A DNA stretch of 20,514 nucleotides, from contig JAURAE010000012.1 of assembly GCA_030829675.1 (NCBI GenBank), forward strand, positions 1 through 20,514. The letters run 5' to 3'. Below, one piece after another: positions 8,148-15,962 of the stretch; the first letter of the stretch is position 1; each line of letters begins with the position of its first letter. Origin of the DNA: Schleiferiaceae bacterium (lineage in GTDB: Bacteria; Bacteroidota; Bacteroidia; Flavobacteriales; Schleiferiaceae). The position numbers and the translations under genes are program-made. The notes below the pieces were generated by a model. It was not told the origin of the DNA and did not search any database. It saw only the letters and a program-made list of their open reading frames with translations.

Positions 8148-8175
8148 AAAAAGGCGCCCCGAGGGCGCCTTTTTT
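8147..8175. terminator. Bidirectional intrinsic terminator between rsmG and pruA
   Basis: Left arm AAAAAA plus GGCGCCC (8147-8159), loop CGA (8160-8162), right arm GGGCGCC plus TTTTTT (8163-8175). The seven-pair G+C stem is flanked by A and T tracts, so a U-tract follows the hairpin on both strands. It begins within the rsmG stop codon and lies 26 bases past the pruA stop, ending both convergent genes. Confidence 0.9.
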
Positions 8176-8201
8176 ATGTAGAGGACGAAAAAATTTTCGT
8201 C

Positions 8202-9827
8202 TTACCCGAGGAATGGGTAACGGTAATCTGTTGGAGGAACTAAGGTCTCCTTGATGGTGCGGGCATTGACCCAACGCAATAGGTTGAGGTAAGATCCTGC
8301 CTTGTCGTTCGTTCCTGAACCACGTGCGCCACCGAACGGCTGCTGTCCCACAACGGCACCTGTTGGTTTGTCGTTGATGTAGAAGTTCCCTGCAGCATTC
8401 TCCAATCTGTTGGTGGCTTCAATGGCCATGTAACGATCGCCTGAGAAAATAGATCCGGTCAAGGCATATTCAGAGGTGCTGTCCACGAGGTCAAGCATGC
8501 TGTCCCAATCCGCATCAGCGTACACATAGATGGTCAACACAGGGCCGAAGATTTCTTCTACCATGGTGCGGAACTTAGGATTGGTAGTCACCACTACAGT
8601 AGGCTCGATGAAGTACCCTTTGCTCTTGTCGTATCCACCACCAGCGATGATTTCAGCATCGCTCTGCTCTTTCACGTACTCGATGTACGAAGCAATTTTG
8701 TCGAAGGCTTTCTCATCGATGACCGCATTGATAAAGTTGCCCATATCTTCTGGGGTTCCCATCTTGAAGGTGGCGAGGTCAGCCAATAGTTCTTCTTTCA
8801 CTGCTGGCCACATGCTCTGTGGAATGTAGGCACGTGAGGCTGCTGAACATTTCTGTCCTTGGAATTCGAAGGCACCGCGGCTTAGGGCAGTGCTCACTTC
8901 CTTGCTCTTGGCAGAAGGGTGTGCTACAACGAAGTCCTTACCACCAGTTTCTCCAACGATACGTGGGTACGAGCGGTATTTGTGGATGTTATTTCCGATG
9001 GTTTTCCAAAGGTTTTGGAACACACCTGTAGATCCCGTGAAGTGAATACCTGCAAAATCTTTGTGCTCGAAAATCACATCGCCGGCCACTGGGCCACTGA
9101 CGTATACAAGGTTGATAACGCCGTCCGGCAGACCCGCTTCGCGGAAGATTTCCATCACCACGTTCGCAGAATAGATTTGCGAGTTGGCCGGTTTCCAAAC
9201 CACGGTGTTGCCCATCAAGGCAGCCGAAGAAGGAAGGTTACCAGCGATGGCGGTAAAGTTGAACGGTGTAAGGGCGAAAACGAAACCTTCAAGTGGACGA
9301 TATTCCATGCGGTTCCATACCCCTGGAGAGCTCTCCGGTTGTTCGCTGTAAATCTGCGTCATGTATTCGACGTTGAAGCGAAGGAAATCGGCCAATTCAC
9401 ATACGGAATCAATCTCACTCTGGAAACAGTTCTTGCCTTGCGCCAACATGGTTGCTGCATTGATTTTATAGCGGTACTTCCCACTGATCAATTCTGCGGC
9501 TTTCAAGAAAATAGAAGCGCGGTGTTCCCAAGGCATATTTGACCAGCGGTCTTTCGCTGCGAGTGCCGCTTCAATGGCTGCTTCCACGTGGCTCGCATCG
9601 CCTTTGTGGAAGGTGCCGATCACGTGTTGGTGATCGTGCGGAGGGGTGAGGTTACCGGTGTTGCCCGTGCGCACTTCTTCACCGCCGATGTACATGGGTA
9701 CGTCCACTTGGGCGTTGAATTGCGCTTTGTAAGAGGCTAATAATGCTTCGCGTTCAGGAGTGCCTGGTGCATAATCGTAGATAGGCTCGTTAGCAGCAAC
9801 AGGTACATTGAAAATTCCGTTCGACAT
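8202..9827 (-). CDS. pruA: L-glutamate gamma-semialdehyde / 1-pyrroline-5-carboxylate dehydrogenase
   Basis: Oxidises glutamate semialdehyde (from P5C) to glutamate with NAD+, the second step of proline catabolism. The 541-residue length is that of the single-domain P5CDH found in Bacteroidota and mitochondria, not the bifunctional PutA. Motifs in order: LTPFNFTAIAGNLPSSAALMGNTVVWKPA for the Rossmann region, HFTGSTGVF for the NAD loop, IVGETGGKD with the general-base Glu, and GQKCSAASR with catalytic Cys327. The C-terminal QQPFGGARGSGTNDKAG is also typical. The proline dehydrogenase partner is not in this window. It is monocistronic, ending at the shared hairpin with rsmG, and is divergent from serC across about 190 bp. 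Confidence 0.95.
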   Translation of the reverse strand: MSNGIFNVPVAANEPIYDYAPGTPEREALLASYKAQFNAQVDVPMYIGGEEVRTGNTGNLTPPHDHQHVIGTFHKGDASHVEAAIEAALAAKDRWSNMPWEHRASIFLKAAELISGKYRYKINAATMLAQGKNCFQSEIDSVCELADFLRFNVEYMTQIYSEQPESSPGVWNRMEYRPLEGFVFALTPFNFTAIAGNLPSSAALMGNTVVWKPANSQIYSANVVMEIFREAGLPDGVINLVYVSGPVAGDVIFEHKDFAGIHFTGSTGVFQNLWKTIGNNIHKYRSYPRIVGETGGKDFVVAHPSAKSKEVSTALSRGAFEFQGQKCSAASRAYIPQSMWPAVKEELLADLATFKMGTPEDMGNFINAVIDEKAFDKIASYIEYVKEQSDAEIIAGGGYDKSKGYFIEPTVVVTTNPKFRTMVEEIFGPVLTIYVYADADWDSMLDLVDSTSEYALTGSIFSGDRYMAIEATNRLENAAGNFYINDKPTGAVVGQQPFGGARGSGTNDKAGSYLNLLRWVNARTIKETLVPPTDYRYPFLG

Positions 9828-9857
9828 GTTATGGGATTTTGGTTCTTAACAATGCCT

Positions 9858-9865
9858 CAAAGTTA
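9858..9865 (-). promoter_or_regulatory. Candidate -7 element for pruA
   Basis: Reading leftward the bases are TAACTTTG, an exact TAnnTTTG match, 30 bases before the pruA ATG, giving a predicted leader of about 20-25 bases. I do not see a good -33 TTG at the usual spacing, so the call rests on the -7 match and position. Confidence 0.4.
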
Positions 9866-9991
9866 AGGTGTACGAAGCGGAAAAGCTGTAACTATTGATA
9901 CGTTTGTAAGGGAAGGGGCCAATTGTTGATTACCCGTTAAAAATCATATAAACTTTTTGTGCCAATTACGCCTTAAGGTATATAGACATTT

Positions 9992-9999
9992 TACCTTTG
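9992..9999 (+). promoter_or_regulatory. Candidate -7 element for serC-serA
   Basis: TACCTTTG matches TAnnTTTG exactly and lies 21 bases before the serC ATG at 10021. The 9828-10020 intergenic region otherwise holds A+T-rich sequence with no gene or clear hairpin. A TTTG at 9956-9959 is too far upstream (about 32 bases) to be a standard -33 partner. Confidence 0.42.
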
Positions 10000-10020
10000 T
10001 CGCTCACTTTAATTGCTCGT

Positions 10021-11094
10021 ATGAAAACGCACAATTTTTCCGCTGGTCCATGTATTCTTCCTGGCCAAGTGTTTGAAGAAGCTTCTAAAGCATTATTAGA
10101 TTTTGACGGACTAGGATTGTCTGTCATTGAAATCTCACACCGCAGCAAGAATTTTGTTGCCGTGATGGACGAGGCAGTCGCCTTAGTCAAAGAAACCTTG
10201 AACGTGCCGGATACCCACGAGGTAATCTTCCTTCAAGGGGGTGCGTCATTGCAGTTCGCGATGGTAGCCTACAACTTCTTGACGGAAACCGGTAAAGCAC
10301 AATACCTCGACACAGGGGCTTGGGCAAGCAAGGCGTTGAAAGAAGCGGTAGGATTAGGCAGTGCAGAGGCTATTGCTTCTTCTAAGGAGGCGAACTACAA
10401 TTTTATTCCAAAAGGGTACAGCATCGATCCTTCGGCGGATTACTTCCACTGCACGTCGAACAATACCATCTACGGAACACAGATGAAGTCGTTCCCAGAA
10501 ACAGACGTTCCTGTGATTTGTGATATGAGCTCAGATATTTTCTCTCGTCCTGTAGATGTGAGCAAATTCGATTTGATTTACGCGGGCGCACAGAAAAATT
10601 TGGGCCCGGCGGGAGCGACTTTGGTGATCGTGCGCAAGGATGCCCTCGGGAAATCTGGACGCTACATCCCGACGATGTTAAAGTATACCACGCACATTGA
10701 GAAAGAGAGCATGTTCAACACGCCTCCGGTATTCTCTGTGTATGTGAGCATGTTGACGTTGCGTTGGTTGAAGGAGATGGGTGGTGTTGAAGCCATTACC
10801 GCTCGCAACCAAGCCAAAGCGGATTTGATTTATGATGAAATAGATCGCAACCCATTGTTCGTAGGTACGGCAGCGGTTGAGGATCGCTCGAATATGAACG
10901 CATGTTTCCTTTTGAAGGACGAGGCGGCACACAAAGAGGCGTTCGACGCACTTTGGAAAGCAGCCAATATTAGTGGAATCAACGGACACCGCTCTGTGGG
11001 TGGTTACCGCGCTTCCATGTACAATGCCTTGGACCTCGATAGCGTTCAGGCATTGGTAGATTGTATGAAAGAATTAGAAAAACAACACGCATGA
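10021..11094 (+). CDS. serC: Phosphoserine aminotransferase
   Basis: PLP enzyme that converts 3-phosphohydroxypyruvate and glutamate to phosphoserine and 2-oxoglutarate in serine synthesis. The 357-residue protein starts with the family signature MKTHNFSAGPCILP. LQGGASLQFA (71-80) binds the phosphate of PLP, HCTSNNTIYGTQ (143-154) is the substrate-side loop, and YAGAQKNLGPAG carries the Schiff-base Lys192. The C-terminal GHRSVGGYRASMYNAL is typical. I use the ATG at 10021; a TTG at 9997 would add eight residues but lies inside the predicted -7 element. The stop overlaps the serA start by four bases (ATGA), so the two are translationally coupled. Confidence 0.96.
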   Translation: MKTHNFSAGPCILPGQVFEEASKALLDFDGLGLSVIEISHRSKNFVAVMDEAVALVKETLNVPDTHEVIFLQGGASLQFAMVAYNFLTETGKAQYLDTGAWASKALKEAVGLGSAEAIASSKEANYNFIPKGYSIDPSADYFHCTSNNTIYGTQMKSFPETDVPVICDMSSDIFSRPVDVSKFDLIYAGAQKNLGPAGATLVIVRKDALGKSGRYIPTMLKYTTHIEKESMFNTPPVFSVYVSMLTLRWLKEMGGVEAITARNQAKADLIYDEIDRNPLFVGTAAVEDRSNMNACFLLKDEAAHKEAFDALWKAANISGINGHRSVGGYRASMYNALDLDSVQALVDCMKELEKQHA

Positions 11095-12041
11095 AAGTCT
11101 TAGCAAACGACGGTATTTCTGCATCAGGCGCAGCGGCGATTGAAGCCTCTGGCCACGAACTGATCACCACGAAGGTGGCTCAGGACCAACTAGAAAACTA
11201 CATTAACGAACACCAGGTAGATGTGGTATTGGTACGCTCAGCGACCACTGTCCGTCAAGCCTTGATCGATGCTTGCCCTTCCATTAAGGGAATCGGCCGT
11301 GGCGGTGTAGGTATGGACAACATCGATGTAGAGTACGCTCGTAGCAAAGGGTTGAAGGTGTTCAATACACCTGCAGCTTCATCAGATTCTGTAGCAGAAT
11401 TAGTCATGGCGCACATGCGTTCGTTGGTCAGATTCATGCACGATTCAAATCGTCAAATGCCCTTGGATGGTGATACCCAGTTCGCAGCATTGAAAAAAGC
11501 GTATGCCAACGGTATTGAGCTCAAGGGTCGCACCTTAGGAATTATCGGTTTCGGTCGTATCGGCCAGGCCTTAGCGAAACTTGCTATTGGTGCCGGTATG
11601 CGAGTGATTTTCTCGGACATGCACAATGACGATGTGGAGGTAAGCCTTGATTTCTTTGACGGGCAATCTGCGACCTTCACGTGTAAGAACGTAGGATTTG
11701 AAGGCGTGTTGGCAGAGAGTGATTTCATCTCGTTGCACGTTCCAGGTGGGGATCTCATCGGTGAGGCTGAACTTGCCAAGATGAAGGACGGCGTATTCTT
11801 GTTGAACGCGGCTCGTGGAGGTGTGATCAATGAAGAGGCGTTGTTGGATGCCCTTGAGAGCGGTAAGGTTGCCGGTGCAGGATTGGATGTGTTCAAGAAC
11901 GAGCCAACCCCAGCCATCAAATTGTTGATGAACGGAAAGATCAGCTTGACGCCGCATATTGGTGCTGCGACAGGCGAGGCACAGGACCGCATCGGAACTG
12001 AACTTGCGGCGCACATCGACGCTTTAGCAGCCGAAGCCTAA
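11091..12041 (+). CDS. serA: D-3-phosphoglycerate dehydrogenase, short form without ACT domain
   Basis: NAD-dependent 2-hydroxyacid dehydrogenase; next to serC its substrate is almost certainly 3-phosphoglycerate, the entry step of serine synthesis. From the ATG overlapping the serC stop the protein has 316 residues. It has the split substrate-binding domain, the nucleotide loop GFGRIG (153-158), and the catalytic triad Arg242 (NAARGG), Glu271 (FKNEP) and His289 (TPHIGA). The chain ends at ALAAEA right after the catalytic core, so the C-terminal ACT domain that mediates serine feedback in E. coli SerA is absent. Serine inhibition by that route is therefore not expected. Upstream in-frame ATG 11061 lies deep in serC and is rejected. 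Confidence 0.93.
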   Translation: MKVLANDGISASGAAAIEASGHELITTKVAQDQLENYINEHQVDVVLVRSATTVRQALIDACPSIKGIGRGGVGMDNIDVEYARSKGLKVFNTPAASSDSVAELVMAHMRSLVRFMHDSNRQMPLDGDTQFAALKKAYANGIELKGRTLGIIGFGRIGQALAKLAIGAGMRVIFSDMHNDDVEVSLDFFDGQSATFTCKNVGFEGVLAESDFISLHVPGGDLIGEAELAKMKDGVFLLNAARGGVINEEALLDALESGKVAGAGLDVFKNEPTPAIKLLMNGKISLTPHIGAATGEAQDRIGTELAAHIDALAAEA

Positions 12042-12062
12042 GGCAAAAAATTTAGCATTCTT

Positions 12063-12091
12063 AAAAAAGCCCCGCGGAGCGGGGCTTTTTT
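12063..12091 (+). terminator. Intrinsic terminator after serC-serA
   Basis: AAAAAA plus GCCCCGC (12063-12075), loop GGA (12076-12078), GCGGGGC plus TTTTTT (12079-12091). The G+C stem has seven perfect pairs followed by a T tract, 21 bases past the serA stop. It separates the serine operon from the DUF1015 gene downstream. Confidence 0.9.
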
Positions 12092-12092
12092 G

Positions 12093-12124
12093 TTGGGGAA
12101 TATTGCGCGGTCGGCGTACCTTGG
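12093..12124 (+). promoter_or_regulatory. Possible promoter for the DUF1015-YggS-exonuclease unit
   Basis: TTG at 12093-12095 and TACCTTGG at 12117-12124 (seven of eight positions of TAnnTTTG) are separated by 21 bases, within the usual Bacteroidota -33/-7 spacing. The predicted start site lies about 20 bases before the ATG at 12149. The strong terminator just upstream makes a fresh promoter likely. Confidence 0.35.
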
Positions 12125-12148
12125 AGGGACCCAAAGAGAACCACCAAC

Positions 12149-13318
12149 ATGTTACATCCCTTCAAAGCCACCCGTCCTACAAGGGACAAGGCGTATTTGG
12201 TTGCAACACGCTCGTACATCAGCTATGAGCCCTTCGAGCTTGAAGACAAGCTGGAAAACAATCCATATACTTTCTTGCACGTCATTAATCCCAACGCTCT
12301 GCCTGAGGCGAGTTACGAACGTCGTTTTGAGGCGGTGCGCGAGCGTTTCGATGCCTTCATGGATGAAGGGGTGTTCTTGCAGGAAGAATTGGCCACCTAT
12401 TATTTGTACCGTCAGAAAACGCCGACCCATGAGTTTTTAGGGGTCATTGGCTTGTTGGATGCAGATAGTGTGGCGCAGGGCAAGACCTTACCGCACGAAA
12501 AAACACTGGAACGTCGGGAGAAGCTCTTTGAGAAATACCTCGATACCACGGGTTTTCAGGCGGAGCCGGTGCTCATTTTTGGTTCTGTGAACGAGGCATA
12601 TGAGCAATGTTTGGCTGAGGTACAATTAGACCGACCAGAATATGAGTTTTCCTCAACGGATCGCTACTTGCATCAACTGTGGCCTGTCCCTGAACAATGG
12701 GTAGGGGTACTGCAGGAGTTTTTTGAGCAGGCCGGCACCAAGTATATTGCCGACGGGCACCACAGGTTGGCCTCTTCGGTGAGGGTAGCTGAGGGCAGGC
12801 CGGAGAATCCATTGGCCCAAGGAGTGCTGTGTATGTTCATGAGCGAAAAACAACTGAGCATACAGGCCTTTGAGCGTTGGATGAAGTTGGAGGACCGCGT
12901 TTTTGATGTGAGTGATTTGGGCACTGCTTATTCGGTGGTTCCCCTTGATGGTCCTAGCGCGGAGCTTGGCGAGCATAATTTCGAAATGTACTGGGAAGGC
13001 CGTTGGTACGGTTTGATTCATAAGGATAAGGCAGCAGACGAAGTACTGGCTACACAGTTGTTGCTGGACAGTATTTTGAAGCCCTTGTTTGAGGTGCACG
13101 ATGAGCGCAATGATAGCAGGCTGAGGTACGTGCGACAGAGTGAGGTGGACATGAGTACCGCGATGGGAAAACGAGGGTATAACCTTGGGTTCAGATTGCC
13201 TCCGGTTAGTGTAAAACTATTGAAAGAAATTGCCGAGAATAGGGGTTCAATGCCTCCAAAGAGCACGTATATTGAGCCTAAACTAAGAAGCGGATTATTG
13301 CTTCACGTGTTCAAATGA
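12149..13318 (+). CDS. DUF1015 family protein, candidate nucleotide-binding / serine-kinase-like
   Basis: A 389-residue soluble protein with the DUF1015 hallmarks: MLHPFKATRPTRDKAYLVAT at the start, NPYTFLHVINP near 40-50, a YYLYRQ strand, and IADGHHRLAS with Asp202-Gly-His-His-Arg206. No signal peptide or membrane segment is visible. DUF1015 genes are often found beside serA and serC, as here. The DGHHR motif resembles the catalytic motif of ParB/sulfiredoxin-fold serine kinases such as archaeal SerK and staphylococcal SbnI, so a role in phosphoserine/serine interconversion is a reasonable inference. Its function is not proven by this sequence. The gene has its own likely promoter and overlaps the YggS start by ATGA. 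Confidence 0.88.
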   Translation: MLHPFKATRPTRDKAYLVATRSYISYEPFELEDKLENNPYTFLHVINPNALPEASYERRFEAVRERFDAFMDEGVFLQEELATYYLYRQKTPTHEFLGVIGLLDADSVAQGKTLPHEKTLERREKLFEKYLDTTGFQAEPVLIFGSVNEAYEQCLAEVQLDRPEYEFSSTDRYLHQLWPVPEQWVGVLQEFFEQAGTKYIADGHHRLASSVRVAEGRPENPLAQGVLCMFMSEKQLSIQAFERWMKLEDRVFDVSDLGTAYSVVPLDGPSAELGEHNFEMYWEGRWYGLIHKDKAADEVLATQLLLDSILKPLFEVHDERNDSRLRYVRQSEVDMSTAMGKRGYNLGFRLPPVSVKLLKEIAENRGSMPPKSTYIEPKLRSGLLLHVFK

Positions 13319-13968
13319 CCATTGCAGAATCTTTAGAGGATTTACGGACTAAAATTGGGCCTAAAGCCACACTCATCGCGGTGAGCAAGACCAAGCCGGT
13401 AGAGTTGTTGATGGAGGCCTACGATGCAGATCAGCGCCATTTTGGGGAGAATAAAATCCAAGAGATGGCACAGAAGTATGAGGTGATGCCGAAGGATATT
13501 CATTGGCACATGATCGGTCATATTCAGACGAATAAAATCAAATACATGGCCTCCTTTGTGCATCTCGTGCACGGGGTGGACCGACCAAAGGTCTTGGCAG
13601 CACTCGATAAGGAGGCCGCGAAGGTGGGGCGCATTATTGACTGCACCTTGCAGGTTCACATTGCCCAAGAGGATACCAAATTTGGTTTTGATATGGACGA
13701 GCTTGCAGAGGTCGTACAAATGTTGGGGCAATACCCGAACGTCCGAGTTCGCGGGTTGATGGGCATGGCCACATTTACCGACGATCACGCCCAAATCCGT
13801 GAAGAATTCACTGCCTTGCACAACGCTTTTGAAACCTACGGCCCAGACCGAGGTTGGGAGGTATTGAGCATGGGCATGAGCGGTGATTATGAAATTGCCT
13901 TGGCATGTGGCGCGACACACGTGCGCATAGGTTCGTCCATCTTTGGCGCTAGACATTATTCCGCATGA
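13315..13968 (+). CDS. YggS family pyridoxal phosphate homeostasis protein
   Basis: Single-domain PLP-binding TIM-barrel protein related to the N-terminal domain of alanine racemase. Members (YggS, PROSC/PLPBP) carry PLP and buffer its free level but have no known catalytic activity. At 217 residues it is the normal length. The PLP lysine is Lys25 in LIAVSKTKP, followed by FGENKIQE, HMIGHIQTNK, the GLMGMAT strand and the phosphate-binding LSMGMSGDYEIAL near the C-terminus, then VRIGSSIFG. The start overlaps the DUF1015 stop and its stop overlaps the exonuclease start, both as ATGA, so the three genes form a coupled operon. Confidence 0.94.
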   Translation: MTIAESLEDLRTKIGPKATLIAVSKTKPVELLMEAYDADQRHFGENKIQEMAQKYEVMPKDIHWHMIGHIQTNKIKYMASFVHLVHGVDRPKVLAALDKEAAKVGRIIDCTLQVHIAQEDTKFGFDMDELAEVVQMLGQYPNVRVRGLMGMATFTDDHAQIREEFTALHNAFETYGPDRGWEVLSMGMSGDYEIALACGATHVRIGSSIFGARHYSA

Positions 13969-15287
13969 AATTCGCGGTAGTAGATATAGAGTGTACGGGC
14001 GGATCCTTTGGGTCTGAAAAGATCATCGACATCGCTATTTTCATTTTAGAAGATGGGGAGGTTGTGGACCAATTCGTCTCTCTGGTCAACCCCGAAAAAC
14101 CCATTGATCCCTATGTCACCAAACTGACGGGGATTACCAATAAAATGGTGCGTACCGCGCCGAAGTTCTATGAGCTTGCCAAGCGGGTGGTGAAGATCAC
14201 CGAAGATTGCACGTTTGTCGCTCATAATATCAGTTTCGACTATCGAGTCTTTCAGCAAGAATTTGACGCCCTAGGGTTCGATTACCATCGCGCTACTCTC
14301 GATACTATTCCCTATGCAGAACGCATTTTTCCGGATTGGGAGAACTACGGGCTGAAGACCGTCAGCAAGGAATTGGGCCTAATTAATACAGCACGCCATC
14401 GCGCGGAAGGGGATGCTCGCCTTACGTTAGACTTACTCAAAGTGCTGTTTGAAAAGGACCGTACGTCAGTATTCCAAGAAGTTCAGGTGGCACGAGAGGC
14501 GAGCATACAAAAGAATCCATTCAAGGAGCAGGTGCGGGATTTGCAGAATAAGGTGGGTATATATTACATCTTCAACGCTGCCGATGAAATCATCTACATC
14601 GGCTCAAGTAAAGATTTACAGAACAGCATCAACAGGCATTTCGTCGCTGATAATAAGGTAGCCCTGGCCCTGCAAAACGAGGCGGTACGTTTGGAGATTG
14701 AGGATCTAGGCAACGAGGCTATTGCCGAGATTTTATTCCATAAGACCGTAGAGCTGCACCGGCCCATCTACAATGCGGTCAAGAAGAAAAAGCTGCTGAA
14801 TTACGGGATCTTCCCTGAGCCGAGAAAGAGCCATACCGTGGAGTTTGTGAAAGTATTTCCGGTACGCCATCAGTTGCCGCCGTTGTATTTCGATAGCCCG
14901 AAGTCGCTCTATCCTTGGTTGCAGCGGTTGATGATGGAGCACAAATTAGACCCGGCGACCTTCCTGTTAGATAAAGACCGCGGGCATTACGAAAAGAACG
15001 TACAGCCGTTGCAATGGAAGCCCGAGCAACAAAGCATGGCGCTATTTGACATGCGCAAGGCGATGTTACCTGAGGAAGCCATTTTGGTGGGCCCCGGCCG
15101 CAAAGGGCAGGAGAAATGCGCCATTATTGTCGAAGGCGGACGCGTACTGGGATACACGTATTTCTATCTGAGCACTGATGGATTGAACCGGGCCCAATTA
15201 AAAAAGCGCATGGTCGATCTCGACAGTGATGCGTACACCATCGGGGTGATCGGGCATTTTTACCGCAAGGGTTATTTGAAAAGGTAG
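13965..15287 (+). CDS. DEDDh 3'-5' exonuclease fused to a GIY-YIG (UvrC-like) domain
   Basis: The first 170 residues form a DnaQ-like exonuclease with all five DEDDh residues: Asp7 and Glu9 (VVDIECTGG), Asp92 (AHNISFDYRVF), and His145 with Asp150 (HRAEGD). A GIY-YIG fold follows at about 196-275, with GIYYIF (198-203) and YIGSS (211-215) and the closing HRPIYN. The remaining 165 residues are an uncharacterised C-terminal domain. This fusion is common in Flavobacteriia and recalls UvrC/Cho plus epsilon-type nucleases, suggesting a role in DNA repair. Here the positions that align with the catalytic Arg and Glu of UvrC look like Ser221 and Phe258, so the GIY-YIG half may be non-catalytic. The gene overlaps the convergent barrel gene by 16 bases. 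Confidence 0.9.
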   Translation: MKFAVVDIECTGGSFGSEKIIDIAIFILEDGEVVDQFVSLVNPEKPIDPYVTKLTGITNKMVRTAPKFYELAKRVVKITEDCTFVAHNISFDYRVFQQEFDALGFDYHRATLDTIPYAERIFPDWENYGLKTVSKELGLINTARHRAEGDARLTLDLLKVLFEKDRTSVFQEVQVAREASIQKNPFKEQVRDLQNKVGIYYIFNAADEIIYIGSSKDLQNSINRHFVADNKVALALQNEAVRLEIEDLGNEAIAEILFHKTVELHRPIYNAVKKKKLLNYGIFPEPRKSHTVEFVKVFPVRHQLPPLYFDSPKSLYPWLQRLMMEHKLDPATFLLDKDRGHYEKNVQPLQWKPEQQSMALFDMRKAMLPEEAILVGPGRKGQEKCAIIVEGGRVLGYTYFYLSTDGLNRAQLKKRMVDLDSDAYTIGVIGHFYRKGYLKR

Positions 15288-15922
15288 GCGACGCTCACCA
15301 CGAGTTGGCTGTTGCGCGCATCTAGATTGAAGTCGTACGTCGTACCGGCGTCGGTCGTGTAGGCCACGTTTTGTGCGAGCATGCCGAAGCCTCCTTCGTA
15401 CTTGATCTCACCCATCAATCTCCACAGCTTCAAGCCCGCGTGTATGTGCCAGCCCCAAGTGAATTGCGCCTCTACATCTGGCGTCCAAATATCATTGGCA
15501 TTGGCAAAAGGAATGGAAGGGGTAGCGCCTAATCCGGCCCATGCAGGACCGAACTTCATCCCCGCGCTGATGGGGAAATCCAAACGCTGCACGGTTGTGC
15601 TCATGTCCACCGTTTGACCGCCGTCGACAATCATTAGGTTTTGATCGAACTGGGTGTACAACGCTTCACCGTGGATGTATGCGGGAATCAATGGCACAGC
15701 GATGCGTGCGATTCCACCGAAATTAAACCCATTGGTCACGTCGGTTTGAACGTTGGAAATGTCGTAGTTCTGGTTGGTGTACAGGTCGATGAGGTCTTGT
15801 GTACTGATGTTGGCTTGAGGATAGTTCACGCCGCCCTTCACGCCGAAGCGTAGGATCTTGAACTGGGCATGGCCTTGCAACCCAGCGCCCAATAGTACCA
15901 ACAAACAAAGTAGCTTTCTCAT
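15272..15922 (-). CDS. Small outer-membrane beta-barrel protein
   Basis: A 216-residue protein with a clear signal peptide (MRKLLCLLVLLGAGLQGHA, cleavage before QFK). The mature part has alternating hydrophobic and polar strands rich in Gly, Tyr and Phe: FGVKGGVNYPQANIS, FNFGGIARIAVP, LDFPISAGMKFG and a last strand LVVSVAYLFK with an aromatic near the end. The size and the GVKGGVNY opening suggest an eight-stranded OmpA/PorT-like barrel. I cannot assign a substrate or partner. It begins 40 bases after the purC stop on the same strand and may be co-transcribed with phoH-purC. I see no TAnnTTTG element in the gap. Its 3' end overlaps the exonuclease gene. Confidence 0.82.
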   Translation of the reverse strand: MRKLLCLLVLLGAGLQGHAQFKILRFGVKGGVNYPQANISTQDLIDLYTNQNYDISNVQTDVTNGFNFGGIARIAVPLIPAYIHGEALYTQFDQNLMIVDGGQTVDMSTTVQRLDFPISAGMKFGPAWAGLGATPSIPFANANDIWTPDVEAQFTWGWHIHAGLKLWRLMGEIKYEGGFGMLAQNVAYTTDAGTTYDFNLDARNSQLVVSVAYLFK

Positions 15923-15962
15923 GCCTACATATATTCAAAATCCAGGCCAAACACCGTAAGGA

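Noticed and set aside
8919..9542. A 207-codon open frame on the + strand inside pruA
   Set aside because: It is antisense to strongly conserved P5C dehydrogenase motifs, has no family-like sequence, and reflects codon bias of the real gene.
9997..10020. Upstream TTG start for serC adding eight residues
   Set aside because: The TTG lies inside the predicted -7 element, and the family starts at MKTHNFSAGP.
11061..11090. Longer serA start inside serC
   Set aside because: The ATGA overlap start at 11091 matches the family N-terminus; the extension is serC sequence in another frame.
11453..12016. Two long antisense frames under serA
   Set aside because: Both overlap the intact catalytic core of serA; compositions are Ser/Pro-rich shadow translations.
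13342..13956. A 204-codon open frame antisense to the YggS gene
   Set aside because: The + strand carries every YggS motif; the antisense product is Cys/His-rich without a recognisable pattern and has no promoter.
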